From Fibrobacter sp. (GTDB lineage: Bacteria > Fibrobacterota > Fibrobacteria > Fibrobacterales > Fibrobacteraceae), in assembly GCA_017503015.1 (NCBI GenBank), contig JAFVTX010000011.1:1-41822 (forward strand): DNA of 41,822 nucleotides, in the 5' to 3' direction. This document shows, piece by piece, positions 1-7,092 of the stretch; within the stretch, counting starts at the first letter, position 1; each line of letters begins with the position of its first letter. The position numbers were made by a program, and so were the translations under genes. The notes under the pieces are model-generated. The model ran no database searches and was not told where the DNA came from. It saw nothing but the letters and a program-made list of their open reading frames with translations.

Positions 1-89
1 ATGCGCTTTTCGGTGGTAACGCTAGTCCATCGGGGATATCCGAACTGGTCGTATTCCGCGACTCTCTTTATTACCTGTTTTGTCTTCAT
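1..89 (-). CDS. 5' end of an unidentified leftward gene, cut by the window edge
   Basis: An ATG on the minus strand at 89 opens a frame that runs without a stop to the window edge (29 codons). An AGGAG Shine-Dalgarno lies about 8 nt upstream (plus-strand CTCCT near 98-102), the main reason to accept it. The peptide begins MKTKQVIKRVAEYDQFGYPR and is basic and hydrophilic, with no signal peptide. A possible -10 box (TATACT on the minus strand) is at 131-136. It is divergent from the structured RNA to its right. I do not recognise the family. The plus-strand frame over the same bases has no ribosome site and a composition expected of an antisense shadow. Confidence 0.5.
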   Translation of the reverse strand, partial: MKTKQVIKRVAEYDQFGYPRWTSVTTEKR

Positions 90-162
90 TGGCACTACTC
101 CTGCTTTTTTGAGTAGTGTCAACTTTTTTCAGTATAAGACATTCACCCGAAAAACACTTTTT

Positions 163-193
163 TTGACATTTTGCGCATTTATGAAGCTATATT
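163..193 (+). promoter_or_regulatory. Promoter for the structured RNA
   Basis: A consensus -35 hexamer TTGACA (163-168) is followed by TATATT (188-193) with a 19-nt spacer, or GCTATA at 186-191 with 17 nt. TATATT is the -10 form seen repeatedly in this window. Transcription would start near 200, just before the first helix of the candidate RNA. Confidence 0.5.
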
Positions 194-199
194 TAAAGG

Positions 200-451
200 G
201 TAAAAGAGTTTTTGCTCTTGTTCTCTAGTTGAAATCTCGAAAATTTCCTTAGACGAGAACAAGGCAGACACTCACGCAGACGTACCGTTTTTGGCGGGAT
301 GTCTCGGTTTGTCTAGTCAGCCTATTTTGGCTGATGGATGGTCGTATAGGCCAAAGACAACAGCCCTTTCGGGGCGTGGGTCGTTTGCATTTATCGTCTA
401 AAGGCATTCGAGAGCCTCAACTAGGTAAACGCAACGATCTACGCCTTTTTT
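200..451 (+). ncRNA. Candidate structured non-coding RNA, about 250 nt
   Basis: No convincing reading frame covers 90-544, but the plus strand folds into consecutive helices. A perfect 9-bp stem joins 217-225 to 255-263, extended by 2 bp across a one-base bulge, and encloses a 5-bp hairpin (231-235/243-247). A 6-bp hairpin lies at 317-322/329-334. A long imperfect stem of about 20 bp joins 373-393 to 426-445, encloses a small AGGC/GCCT hairpin and is followed directly by T6 (446-451). A good promoter ends at 193. Promoter, folded body and terminator-like 3' end together suggest a free RNA. I do not recognise motifs of SRP RNA, tmRNA, RNase P RNA or a group II intron. It could instead be a cis-regulatory leader of the zinc-ribbon gene that starts at 545. 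Confidence 0.5.
373..451 (+). terminator. Long-stem terminator closing the structured RNA
   Basis: Arms 373-393 and 426-445 pair over about 20 bp with one bulge, one mismatch and two G-T wobbles, then T6 at 446-451. The apical part (394-425) holds a 4-bp hairpin, so this is larger than a simple intrinsic terminator. Confidence 0.5.
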
Positions 452-544
452 GTTTCCTCACAAAAAACGGCAAAGCTCCTTGTTGAACAAAAGCGAACTC
501 ACGCACTGATTTCGACCAAATAAAACAACAAAGGAGTCAAAAAC

Positions 545-1069
545 ATGTTTTGCCCTAATTGCGGAAAGGATCTTCCAGAGTACGCGAAATTCTGCGACGA
601 ATGCGGGAAACGCTTAGCCAACGAAGAACCCCAAAAGACTATTATACAAAATAAAAATCCTTTTGACGAATCCCCAACATCTAGTCTCCATTTTGAAGAT
701 CAAAATGGAGAAGAATCCGAAAAAAATTCCGGAATCGTAGGAATATTATGGCTGCTCGGAGGATTGCTTGGTTTTCATGATTTCTATTGTGGAAATTTAT
801 CAAAAGGCATAACTAAGGCCATATTTGGTACAGCAGGAATAATTCTTTCTGTAATACATCCTGTTATGGCAATTGCGGGTGGTGTCGCAATTATCATTGA
901 CGAAATACTTGTCATTATTGACGCTTATAAAATTGGAAAGGGACAATATATGGATAAAAATGATTGCTATGTCAAAGAATCGTGGGTATGGGGTTTACAG
1001 CTAGCAGTCCTTATTATCGTCCCGATAGTCATTTTGTTAGTAATCATTATCCCAGCATTATTTAAATAG
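545..1069 (+). CDS. Zinc-ribbon plus TM2-domain membrane protein
   Basis: This 174-residue protein begins with a short zinc ribbon made of two Cys pairs (CPNC at 3-6, CDEC at 17-20), followed by a charged linker. From about residue 60 it is hydrophobic and matches the TM2 domain: GGLLGFHDFYCGN in the first loop, two helices and the DAYKIGKG end, then one more C-terminal helix. Proteins of this architecture are inner-membrane proteins of unknown role. An AAGGAG site lies about 9 nt before the ATG. It is followed within 10 nt by a second zinc-ribbon gene, so the two are probably co-transcribed. Base composition is AT-richer than genes further right. The domain call is firm; the function is unknown. 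Confidence 0.85.
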   Translation: MFCPNCGKDLPEYAKFCDECGKRLANEEPQKTIIQNKNPFDESPTSSLHFEDQNGEESEKNSGIVGILWLLGGLLGFHDFYCGNLSKGITKAIFGTAGIILSVIHPVMAIAGGVAIIIDEILVIIDAYKIGKGQYMDKNDCYVKESWVWGLQLAVLIIVPIVILLVIIIPALFK

Positions 1070-1079
1070 GAGATTTATC

Positions 1080-1313
1080 ATGATTTGTCCAAAATGTATG
1101 GCCACAAACGATGCTGATGCAGACAAATGCCGCCGATGCGGAAGCCCACTTGGAGCAGGAAACAAATGTCCCCATTGCGGTTCAAAAATTTCCACCCCAG
1201 TGAAATTTTGCACCAACTGCGGAAAAAAATTGCCCGAAAAATGTTCATATTGTTCAGGAATATTAACGGAAAACGCAAAGTTCTGCATCCATTGCGGGAA
1301 AAAAGTAAAATAG
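1080..1313 (+). CDS. Small protein with three zinc ribbons
   Basis: A 77-residue soluble protein made almost wholly of zinc ribbons: six CxxC pairs (CPKC, CRRC, CPHC, CTNC, CSYC, CIHC) give three ribbons, each ending in a CGxxL or CGKK-like turn, as in the double-zinc-ribbon family. A GGAGA site sits about 6 nt before the ATG, in the 10-nt gap after the TM2 gene. There is no membrane segment or other domain. Such modules usually mediate protein or nucleic-acid contacts; its pairing with a membrane protein that carries the same ribbon suggests a shared complex, which is inference. Confidence 0.8.
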   Translation: MICPKCMATNDADADKCRRCGSPLGAGNKCPHCGSKISTPVKFCTNCGKKLPEKCSYCSGILTENAKFCIHCGKKVK

Positions 1314-1358
1314 GAGCGAACAAACGGTAACAAAGCCCCCTTTGAAGGGAATTAAATT

Positions 1359-1727
1359 ATGTCCAGAATTAGCAAACTTATCATTCCTACTATTTTGCTA
1401 TTGTCTTTTTCTTCGTGCTCATTAAAAGGACTTTACGAAGAAGAAGCATGCAATGCTGTTACTCGCATTTTGCAAAAAGAAGGTAATGGCATATATTATG
1501 GATTGGGACGAGAATCTGCTAAATGTGAAGAATTACATTTGGGGGAGCCCATGATTGAAGAAAATTATTATCCCAACGCTATGGCATGTCTAGATAATAA
1601 TCTTCGCCTACGTGTAGTAGTAGAACTTACAGATTCGTCAGTAAAGGTCTCTATTCCACCGAGAACATATGCTTCAGAAGCTCAATTAGCGAAAACGCCT
1701 AATCCATGCCCTCACGCGAAATATTAA
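1359..1727 (+). CDS. Small lipoprotein of unknown function
   Basis: The 122-residue product has a basic start, a hydrophobic core (LIIPTILLLSF) and a lipobox-like FSSC with Cys at about 20, so it is a probable lipoprotein. The mature part contains four further Cys residues, which could form disulphides in the periplasm. I recognise no domain. It lies 45 nt after the triple zinc-ribbon gene on the same strand, with only a weak purine-rich site (GAAGGGA) before the ATG. AT-rich codon use resembles the two genes before it, so these three may form one operon or an acquired segment. Confidence 0.7.
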   Translation: MSRISKLIIPTILLLSFSSCSLKGLYEEEACNAVTRILQKEGNGIYYGLGRESAKCEELHLGEPMIEENYYPNAMACLDNNLRLRVVVELTDSSVKVSIPPRTYASEAQLAKTPNPCPHAKY

Positions 1728-1796
1728 TTTCATCACCAATCAACCGTTCTAGGACAGGAAATTAAGTAAGTCCTCGCAATAGACCCTATCGCCACT

Positions 1797-1860
1797 CCCT
1801 TCGACAGGCACTTCGGCAGGCTCAGTGTGCCACTCAGGGACCAGTGGCTCCAGGGTGACA
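1797..1860. repeat. Intergenic TTCGACAGG...GGCAGGCTCAG element
   Basis: The stretch carries the TTCGACAGGCACTTCGGCAGG-type intergenic motif. A related copy with GGTTCGACAGGCTCAC occurs at 30438-30453. Neither copy is coding. The resemblance is by eye. Confidence 0.35.
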
Positions 1861-1872
1861 GTCGCAAAATTT

Positions 1873-1903
1873 AAGAGGTGTCCCGTGCGGGGCACCTCTT
1901 TTT
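1873..1903 (+). terminator. Intrinsic terminator
   Basis: AAGAGGTGTCCC and GGGGCACCTCTT pair over about 11-12 bp around a short loop, followed by T5. It closes the 545-1727 run before the next rightward gene. Confidence 0.85.
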
Positions 1904-1934
1904 CTATTATTTCAAATGGGTGTAAGGGGGAAAA

Positions 1935-2894
1935 ATGAAAATCAGACCGTTTCTATTCGCGGGCATAGTTCTCGCAGGCATCGGAGCCGCAAACCTAAAT
2001 GCAGCAGAATGCAACGTCACCCATCATCAAGGCAGTGGTGGCAGCACCGATGTCTACCTGGGGTACCCTGCAACCGCCCTCTACCTGTTCGAAGGCAGCT
2101 ACCTGGACCTTTCCAAGATGGACCAGCGCGCCCCCGCAGTTCAGAACGTCTCCAGCACCGATACGGCATGGGTGTACAGGTCCGAACTGGACTCCACCAT
2201 AATTGTGATTGTCACCGAAAAGGTGGTCAAGGTGGCGCGCGTTGCCTATTCCGAAGACGAGAACGCACTTGCCGACTCCCTTTTCACCGTGAACCACAAA
2301 GACGTGTACAAGGATGAGTTCCCGCGTCTGCAGAAGGCTGGCGTTTTCAAGGGCACAGCTGGGCAGGCAGATTCCCTCGTGACACACGTATTTGAATTAT
2401 GCCAGCGACTCTACAGCAAAGATTTCGGTTACGCCGGCTGTGAATTTAACCCGCCCGAGCAGAGAGGAAGAAACGGCGGGAAGGATGTGGACATGATCGA
2501 CATGCCACTTGCACTTGCTGCCGTTGCTGGCGAATTTACCATTCTTCTTGATACGCTAAATACGTGCCCAGATCTTAAATTCCATGCCGACGAAAACGTA
2601 ACAGAATCTTCGTCCAGCGCAGCCATCGAATCTTCAAGCGCCCGCGCATCTAGCACTTCAGCCGATAAACCTTCCGCAAATTTGAAAATGGCCCAAGTAG
2701 CAGTTCATCTTTCAAAAGTTGGACAAATGCGCTATTATATCGCGGGTATCAAGTCGAGTTCCACCTATATGGTGTTTAGCGTCAACGGCCAGCTTCTGAA
2801 AGCAGGAATTCTCGAGGACGGCTTGTTCGAAGCGCCGACCCTCCCCATTATACTTATGTTCAAAAGCGGGCAGAAATTTTATCTGAAAGATTAA
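1935..2894 (+). CDS. Secreted protein with Ser-rich linker and C-terminal sorting-type domain
   Basis: The 319-residue protein has a signal peptide (basic KIRPF, hydrophobic core, probable cleavage after ANLNA about residue 23), a central domain of about 200 residues with several Cys that I do not recognise, a low-complexity Ser/Ala linker around 222-245, and a C-terminal 70 residues that resemble the beta-sandwich ending other secreted proteins of this genome (VFSVNGQLLKAG, then FEAPTLP and a short basic last strand). The same pattern ends the 1923-residue protein and the GH5 mannanase here. A GGGGGA site lies just before the ATG. It stands alone between a terminator and a palindromic repeat. 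Location is periplasmic or cell surface; function unknown. Confidence 0.8.
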   Translation: MKIRPFLFAGIVLAGIGAANLNAAECNVTHHQGSGGSTDVYLGYPATALYLFEGSYLDLSKMDQRAPAVQNVSSTDTAWVYRSELDSTIIVIVTEKVVKVARVAYSEDENALADSLFTVNHKDVYKDEFPRLQKAGVFKGTAGQADSLVTHVFELCQRLYSKDFGYAGCEFNPPEQRGRNGGKDVDMIDMPLALAAVAGEFTILLDTLNTCPDLKFHADENVTESSSSAAIESSSARASSTSADKPSANLKMAQVAVHLSKVGQMRYYIAGIKSSSTYMVFSVNGQLLKAGILEDGLFEAPTLPIILMFKSGQKFYLKD

Positions 2895-2920
2895 AGATCC
2901 CCGCCTTCGCGGGAATGTCA
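2895..2920. repeat. Palindromic intergenic unit, copy 1
   Basis: AGATCCCCGCCTTCGCGGG followed by AATGTCA: a short hairpin (CCCGC/GCGGG) between convergent genes. The same unit occurs at 7059-7086 and 39491-39517. It may serve here as a bidirectional terminator or mRNA 3' end. Confidence 0.75.
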
Positions 2921-2930
2921 AGAAAGGGCC

Positions 2931-3476
2931 TTACAGCCCTAGCGTCTTTTCGAATTCGGCCAGCAACTTGCGGCCCTGTTCCCATTCGCCCAAGTTGGAG
3001 TCGGCATTGATGTGCCCGAGGCATCCCACATCCACGAACATAGAGCCCCAGGCATCTGCAAACTGGCGGGCCCGTTCGATGGTCACGTAAATGTCGTTTT
3101 CGCTGGCCACAACGCAACTGGGCACGGGCAATTTTTGCAGGGGTACAGGCGCAAAATCTTTTGCGAGGTCAAGCTTATCCACATCGGCTGGCGCCACAAG
3201 AAAAACCGCCTTGACGTTGCCGGGGACTCCGCCTTTTGCCGCCTTCTCCAAAAGCCAGTGGACCGTAGTGACCACCCCCAGGCTGTGGGACACAAGAATG
3301 GTATCCGTTTTCAGGCCAGACACGGTTTCGTCAAGGGTTGACACCCAATCCGCCTTTAAAGGATGGTCCCAGCTGTGCTGATAGACACGGCTTGCGTCGG
3401 GCAGGCTCTTTGTCCAGTAGGTTTGCCAGTGGGTAGGTCCAGAATTGCTGTATCCGGGGACAATCAGGTAATGCAT
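2931..3476 (-). CDS. RBBP9/YdeN-type alpha/beta hydrolase
   Basis: About 181 residues, the usual size of the single-domain RBBP9/YdeN serine hydrolases. The first strand (HYLIVPGY) and following NSGPTHWQTYW match the family start; the nucleophile elbow is SHSLG (Ser about 65), with acid Asp in SENDIY (about 128) and His in CLGHINAD (about 155) completing the triad. No signal peptide, so cytosolic; the substrate is unknown. I prefer the ATG at 3476, which sits immediately before strand 1. An in-frame TTG at 3494 directly after the preceding stop is also possible; neither has a good Shine-Dalgarno. It is last in a run of leftward genes and ends against the palindromic repeat. Confidence 0.85.
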   Translation of the reverse strand: MHYLIVPGYSNSGPTHWQTYWTKSLPDASRVYQHSWDHPLKADWVSTLDETVSGLKTDTILVSHSLGVVTTVHWLLEKAAKGGVPGNVKAVFLVAPADVDKLDLAKDFAPVPLQKLPVPSCVVASENDIYVTIERARQFADAWGSMFVDVGCLGHINADSNLGEWEQGRKLLAEFEKTLGL

Positions 3477-3494
3477 TGAAGACAAATTTAGCAA

Positions 3495-3779
3495 TCAATC
3501 CCAGTTGATGCTGGGAGGCGGGTCCTTAAGGTCCTTATTTTGCTTGGCGGCCTCGAATTTCTTTTCCAGAAGTTCTGCACGGCTTTTCTGGGCTTCCTTG
3601 GCTGCGGCGAACTTGGCGTCCAATTCGGAACTGCGGGACTTCTGTTCTTTCAAGAAATCGTCGAAGGACTTGAGTTCCTTCTTGAATTCCTTGTGGGAAA
3701 GAACTTCGCCGGTATCGGCGTCCACCACGATTTCGCCCTTGCACATAGGGCATTCGACAGTCAGCGTTCTCACGGCCAT
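3495..3779 (-). CDS. Small zinc-finger-like protein with coiled coil
   Basis: The 94-residue protein starts with a beta-rich segment holding one CPMC pair and a GEIVVDADTGEVL turn, as in half of a zinc ribbon, followed by a long Lys/Glu/Ala-rich helix (about 28-82) predicted to be a coiled coil, and a PPPSINWD end. Only one Cys pair is present, so zinc binding would need a dimer. A strong AGGAGG site precedes the ATG in the 8-nt gap after the metallopeptidase stop, so the two are co-translated. Function is unknown. Confidence 0.75.
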   Translation of the reverse strand: MAVRTLTVECPMCKGEIVVDADTGEVLSHKEFKKELKSFDDFLKEQKSRSSELDAKFAAAKEAQKSRAELLEKKFEAAKQNKDLKDPPPSINWD

Positions 3780-3787
3780 AGAGCCTC

Positions 3788-4501
3788 CTAATCCCTGCGC
3801 CCGCCGATAAGGCCGGCGCGATACGCCCAGTAGAGCAGTTGCAAAATGGAGGAAACGGCGGCAGCCACATAGGTAAGCCCCGCCGCAAAGAGCACGCCAG
3901 AGACGGTGTTGTATTCCCGACCCTGGGCCACGATGTCCATACGGGCAAGGGCCTTCTTGGCGCGGGAGGAGGCGTCAAATTCCACAGGAACGGTCACCAG
4001 GGTAAAAAACGTCGCAATGGCAAAAAGCAGCACGCCCACAATGGCCAAAGAATACCCCAGCGCCCGACCGGCGCTCATCAGGATAATTCCGAGAATCACA
4101 AGCCAGGGCCCTAAATTGGAGCCGATATTTGCCGCAGGGACAATAAAGGAACGGAGCCACAGGGGGAAATACCCCTGAGCGTGCTGGATAGCGTGGCCTA
4201 CCTCGTGGGCGGCAACGCCTGCGGCACTGGCGTTCTGGCCGTAATAGACTTCCTTGGACAGGTTCAGAGTCTTGTTCAGGGGGTTGTAATGGTCCGACAA
4301 AAATCCCTGATGCACCAGGACCTTCACGTCGGTAATGCCCGCGTCCATCAAAATAGCCTTGGCCACGTCGGCGCCGGTAAGCCCGCTCGTAATGCGGACT
4401 TTCTGGCCCGCCGCAAAGCGGCTCTTGACCAGCATGGAAACGGCACCGGAAAGCACCAGGGTCACAAGCAATATGGACATGTACAAAGGATCGAACATCA
4501 T
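3788..4501 (-). CDS. YugP-type membrane zinc metallopeptidase
   Basis: A 237-residue integral membrane protein of the neutral zinc metallopeptidase type (Zn_peptidase_2, Bacillus YugP). An N-terminal helix (about 8-26) leads into a soluble part with the catalytic HEVGH at 99-103 followed by AIQHAQGYFP, then two or three hydrophobic helices (about 120-170) and a C-terminal one near 205-225. The VEFDASSRAKKAL segment after the middle helices is typical of the family and contains a candidate third zinc ligand. A TATATT -10 and an AGGAG site lie in the 33-nt gap upstream, so it can be transcribed apart from the ABC operon. Substrates of this family are not well defined. Confidence 0.9.
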   Translation of the reverse strand: MMFDPLYMSILLVTLVLSGAVSMLVKSRFAAGQKVRITSGLTGADVAKAILMDAGITDVKVLVHQGFLSDHYNPLNKTLNLSKEVYYGQNASAAGVAAHEVGHAIQHAQGYFPLWLRSFIVPAANIGSNLGPWLVILGIILMSAGRALGYSLAIVGVLLFAIATFFTLVTVPVEFDASSRAKKALARMDIVAQGREYNTVSGVLFAAGLTYVAAAVSSILQLLYWAYRAGLIGGRRD

Positions 4502-4509
4502 AAGCGAAT

Positions 4510-4527
4510 CTCCTGGGAGGTAATATA
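4510..4527 (-). promoter_or_regulatory. -10 box and Shine-Dalgarno of the metallopeptidase gene
   Basis: Minus-strand TATATT (4527-4522) is followed by AGGAG (4514-4510) and ATG at 4501. This is a conventional leader of about 15 nt, unlike the leaderless genes elsewhere in the window. Confidence 0.45.
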
Positions 4528-4534
4528 CAAAAAA

Positions 4535-5725
4535 CTACATATCTCCGGTCTTGAGTCTGGAGCCGTCCCGCAGGTGGGTAAGCGTCAGGCCTAAAACCAT
4601 GTAGAATACCGCCTGGGTCGCCAGAGGCAATAGGTAGGTAGCGGCATCGCTAACGCCTGCACCCCGCTGTTCAATGGCAAGCCACGCCGGAATGGCAAAA
4701 GTCGAGGGGAAAAAGCTGGAAAGTTCTTTCATCCAAATCGGGGTCAATTCAACAGGCCAACTGAAATTGGACAAGAACAGAAGCGGAATGGACATATACA
4801 GGAACAGCTGCACGCTGGTTTCGCGCCGCAAGAACACCTGGGACACCACCATGCCGAAATTGATGACAGCAAGTAAGAAAATAAAGGTAAATACCGCCAT
4901 GGGCAAGAATTCGCCACGACGGGGGAAGTCAAAGACATCGTAGATCACGAAATGGTAAAACAGAATGAAGCTGCAATAGTGAACAAAGTAAGCGAAGGAG
5001 CGACCAAAGTACCGATAGAACAAGCCTTCATTTTCATGAGCGGTATTGCGTTGCAACTTGCGGAACTTGCGGTGGGCGCGGGCGCCCCCAAGCAGGCAAA
5101 GGCCAATCACCAAGGTCTGCTGCAATATCAGCACCAGCACGCTAGGGACAACGTAATTGGAATAACTTCCCGTATTGTTGTACATGGTCTGAATGCCCAG
5201 GGGAATCGGGTCACGCATGGCCATGGCCTGCGCGGCGGGAACCTTCTTGGAAAGGGCGATTCGCTTGACCTTGGTTGTTGCCCCGAGGGTCAAGGCACAG
5301 GTGGAAAACGCCGTAGAGATGTTTCCATGAAGCATCACGTAGGCGCCGTGGGTAAATACGTTGACCACCACATTCTCGCCTTTCTGTAAATTCGCCTCCA
5401 TTCCCTTGGGAATGACCATAAAGCCGTATATTTCTTCGCTCGCCATGGATTCCTCGGCATCGTGAATCTGGCCGAAGGTTTGCCGCACGCTCACCTGCTG
5501 AGAAGCGTCTGCCATCTGGACGAGTTCGCGAGAAAGCTTGCTGTGGTCCATATCCACGACGGCTACGGGAATCTTGGAAACGGTCTGGTACTTGTAGGGC
5601 ATGGGGTAATAGAACGCATAGAGCACGCCCGCCACCACCAGCAAAAGCACTGCTGCCGCATCGGTATAGAACAGTTTCCATTCCGCAACGGCCACCATGA
5701 AGAACCGCTTGAGGGCATCAATCAT
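4535..5725 (-). CDS. ABC-2 type permease, second of a pair
   Basis: The 396-residue protein has the YhhJ/YbhR-type ABC-2 layout: one N-terminal membrane helix (about 22-40), a large periplasmic domain (about 45-180, containing VAVVDMDHSKLSRELVQ and GFMVIPKGME), then five or six helices from about 190 to the end. Its start overlaps the end of the first permease gene by 8 nt, with GGAGGTG just before the ATG, so translation is coupled. With the upstream TolC, HlyD and permease it should form a trans-envelope exporter. No ATP-binding subunit is encoded in the operon; it may be shared from elsewhere. The substrate is unknown. Confidence 0.9.
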   Translation of the reverse strand: MIDALKRFFMVAVAEWKLFYTDAAAVLLLVVAGVLYAFYYPMPYKYQTVSKIPVAVVDMDHSKLSRELVQMADASQQVSVRQTFGQIHDAEESMASEEIYGFMVIPKGMEANLQKGENVVVNVFTHGAYVMLHGNISTAFSTCALTLGATTKVKRIALSKKVPAAQAMAMRDPIPLGIQTMYNNTGSYSNYVVPSVLVLILQQTLVIGLCLLGGARAHRKFRKLQRNTAHENEGLFYRYFGRSFAYFVHYCSFILFYHFVIYDVFDFPRRGEFLPMAVFTFIFLLAVINFGMVVSQVFLRRETSVQLFLYMSIPLLFLSNFSWPVELTPIWMKELSSFFPSTFAIPAWLAIEQRGAGVSDAATYLLPLATQAVFYMVLGLTLTHLRDGSRLKTGDM

Positions 5726-7040
5726 CTGACACCTCCGGCGGTCGATTTTCTGCGTCCCGATTCATCTGCGGATTCATCAGGTTCAGATGCAGTCTTTCCG
5801 TATTTCGGGCCCTGCGCCTGTTTCCGATTCCATAATTCGCAGGATTCAAATCGTCGGCGACCACGCCCAGGGCAGTCTTAATCTTGTCCTTCGCAGATCC
5901 GTGCTGTCGGACCCAGTTCAATTCCTTGCGCTTGGAGGCAAACCAGCGCACATACAGAAGTCTTGTGGCCAGCAGCTGCCAGAACAGTCCCATAAAAAGA
6001 AGGGTGACGATACTATCCCAGGCGTGCGCGCTGCCGGCAGGACCCACCAACATGGCGGACTGGACCTTGAGCAGGTGTGTCAATGGCAACAGGTAGGCAA
6101 AACAGCGCACCACAAAGGGCATGGCCATCAGGGGGAAGGTCTGCCCCGCAAAGGCAAAGGCAGGGCCGCCAATCACACCCGCCACGCTTGTTGCCATGCG
6201 CATGTTTCCCGTAATGCCCACAAAGGTCGCACCCGCCCCGGTGCAGGCCAAAATCATGGCCAGCTGGCCCGCCGACACCAAGACGAATTCCCTAAAGGTC
6301 ATGGGGGTCAGCGTGCTATGGGCGTAGGCATACACCGCCATGAAGGCAAGCCACTGGACAACAATCAGGGGCAACATGGTCGCGCACATAAGGACGGCGC
6401 GGGATTTTCCGGCACGCCTGATCATCCAGCGGACCGTATGGTCCCTGAAGGGAAAACTGAACACGTAAACCGCCCCAAGAATCGCCGCCAGATGGAAGAT
6501 GGCACTGACCAGCCCCAGCCCCAAGAACCCCTGGTAGTTGCCTTCGAGATTGCCGACGGAATGGAGTTCCACCTGGACAGGATTGTCGATTCCTGCGGTA
6601 AAGAGCCCTTCGCCCACATTCGTCACCACCGCACGGATTTCTTTCAAGGCAAAGGAATTGGTCAAGTAGTTCTGCCCGCTGGAAAACACGGGAATCACAG
6701 GCGTCTCGAGGCGAAGGGCGCGGCGTTCCATATTGTAGGGAATAACGAGAAACGCCTGCAGGTCTCCACGGATTACCGCATGTTCGCATTCCCCGATGTC
6801 GCTGCACTCCTGGACCACATCCAGAACGGGATCCGACCGCAAGGCGTTTTCCAGCTTATCGGCTAGCAGGGACGCATCCAGACGGACAATACCGATGGGC
6901 ACGTGCTGAATAATGCGGGCGGAGAAGAACTCCACCATGAACACGGAGGTTCCCACGGGCAACAAGAGAATCACCAGCCACAAGACGATGTTTGGACTGA
7001 AATAAATCTTCTTGACCGTGTCTATGAACGCCCTGAACAA
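5718..7040 (-). CDS. ABC-2 type permease, first of a pair
   Basis: A 440-residue partner of the next gene with the same layout: N-terminal helix (about 17-38), an extracytoplasmic domain with the VPIGIVRLDASLLADKLE segment (about 45-175), then a cluster of helices to about residue 370 and a basic cytosolic tail (about 375-440), which the second permease lacks. The most upstream start is TTG at 7040, preceded by a TAGGAAA site; no ATG occurs until beyond the first helix, so I accept TTG. A palindromic repeat lies in the 52-nt gap after the HlyD gene and might lower downstream expression. Two permeases suggest a heterodimeric channel. Confidence 0.88.
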   Translation of the reverse strand: MFRAFIDTVKKIYFSPNIVLWLVILLLPVGTSVFMVEFFSARIIQHVPIGIVRLDASLLADKLENALRSDPVLDVVQECSDIGECEHAVIRGDLQAFLVIPYNMERRALRLETPVIPVFSSGQNYLTNSFALKEIRAVVTNVGEGLFTAGIDNPVQVELHSVGNLEGNYQGFLGLGLVSAIFHLAAILGAVYVFSFPFRDHTVRWMIRRAGKSRAVLMCATMLPLIVVQWLAFMAVYAYAHSTLTPMTFREFVLVSAGQLAMILACTGAGATFVGITGNMRMATSVAGVIGGPAFAFAGQTFPLMAMPFVVRCFAYLLPLTHLLKVQSAMLVGPAGSAHAWDSIVTLLFMGLFWQLLATRLLYVRWFASKRKELNWVRQHGSAKDKIKTALGVVADDLNPANYGIGNRRRARNTERLHLNLMNPQMNRDAENRPPEVSDD

Positions 7041-7058
7041 TTTTATTTCCTACACCAA

Positions 7059-7086
7059 GGAGATTTCCGCCTTCGCGGAAATGACA
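7059..7086. repeat. Palindromic intergenic unit, copy 2
   Basis: GGAGATTTCCGCCTTCGCGG followed by AAATGACA. The hairpin TTTCCGC/GCGGAAA keeps pairing although its bases differ from copies 1 and 3, a compensatory pattern indicating that the fold matters. It sits inside the ABC operon between the HlyD and first permease genes. Confidence 0.75.
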
Positions 7087-7092
7087 ATTACG

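Noticed and set aside
1-228. 75-residue plus-strand frame at the left edge
   Set aside because: It runs over the start and ribosome site of a minus-strand gene (1-89) and the promoter of the RNA, has no ribosome site visible and an odd hydrophobic/aromatic composition.
200-451. Identification of the structured RNA as tmRNA, RNase P RNA, SRP RNA or a group II intron
   Set aside because: None of the conserved cores (tRNA-like end, P4 bases, GGAA tetraloop helix 8, domain V) could be found.
5787-6866. 359-residue plus-strand frame
   Set aside because: Antisense to the first ABC-2 permease, composition of a shadow (Gln, His, Gly), no ribosome site.
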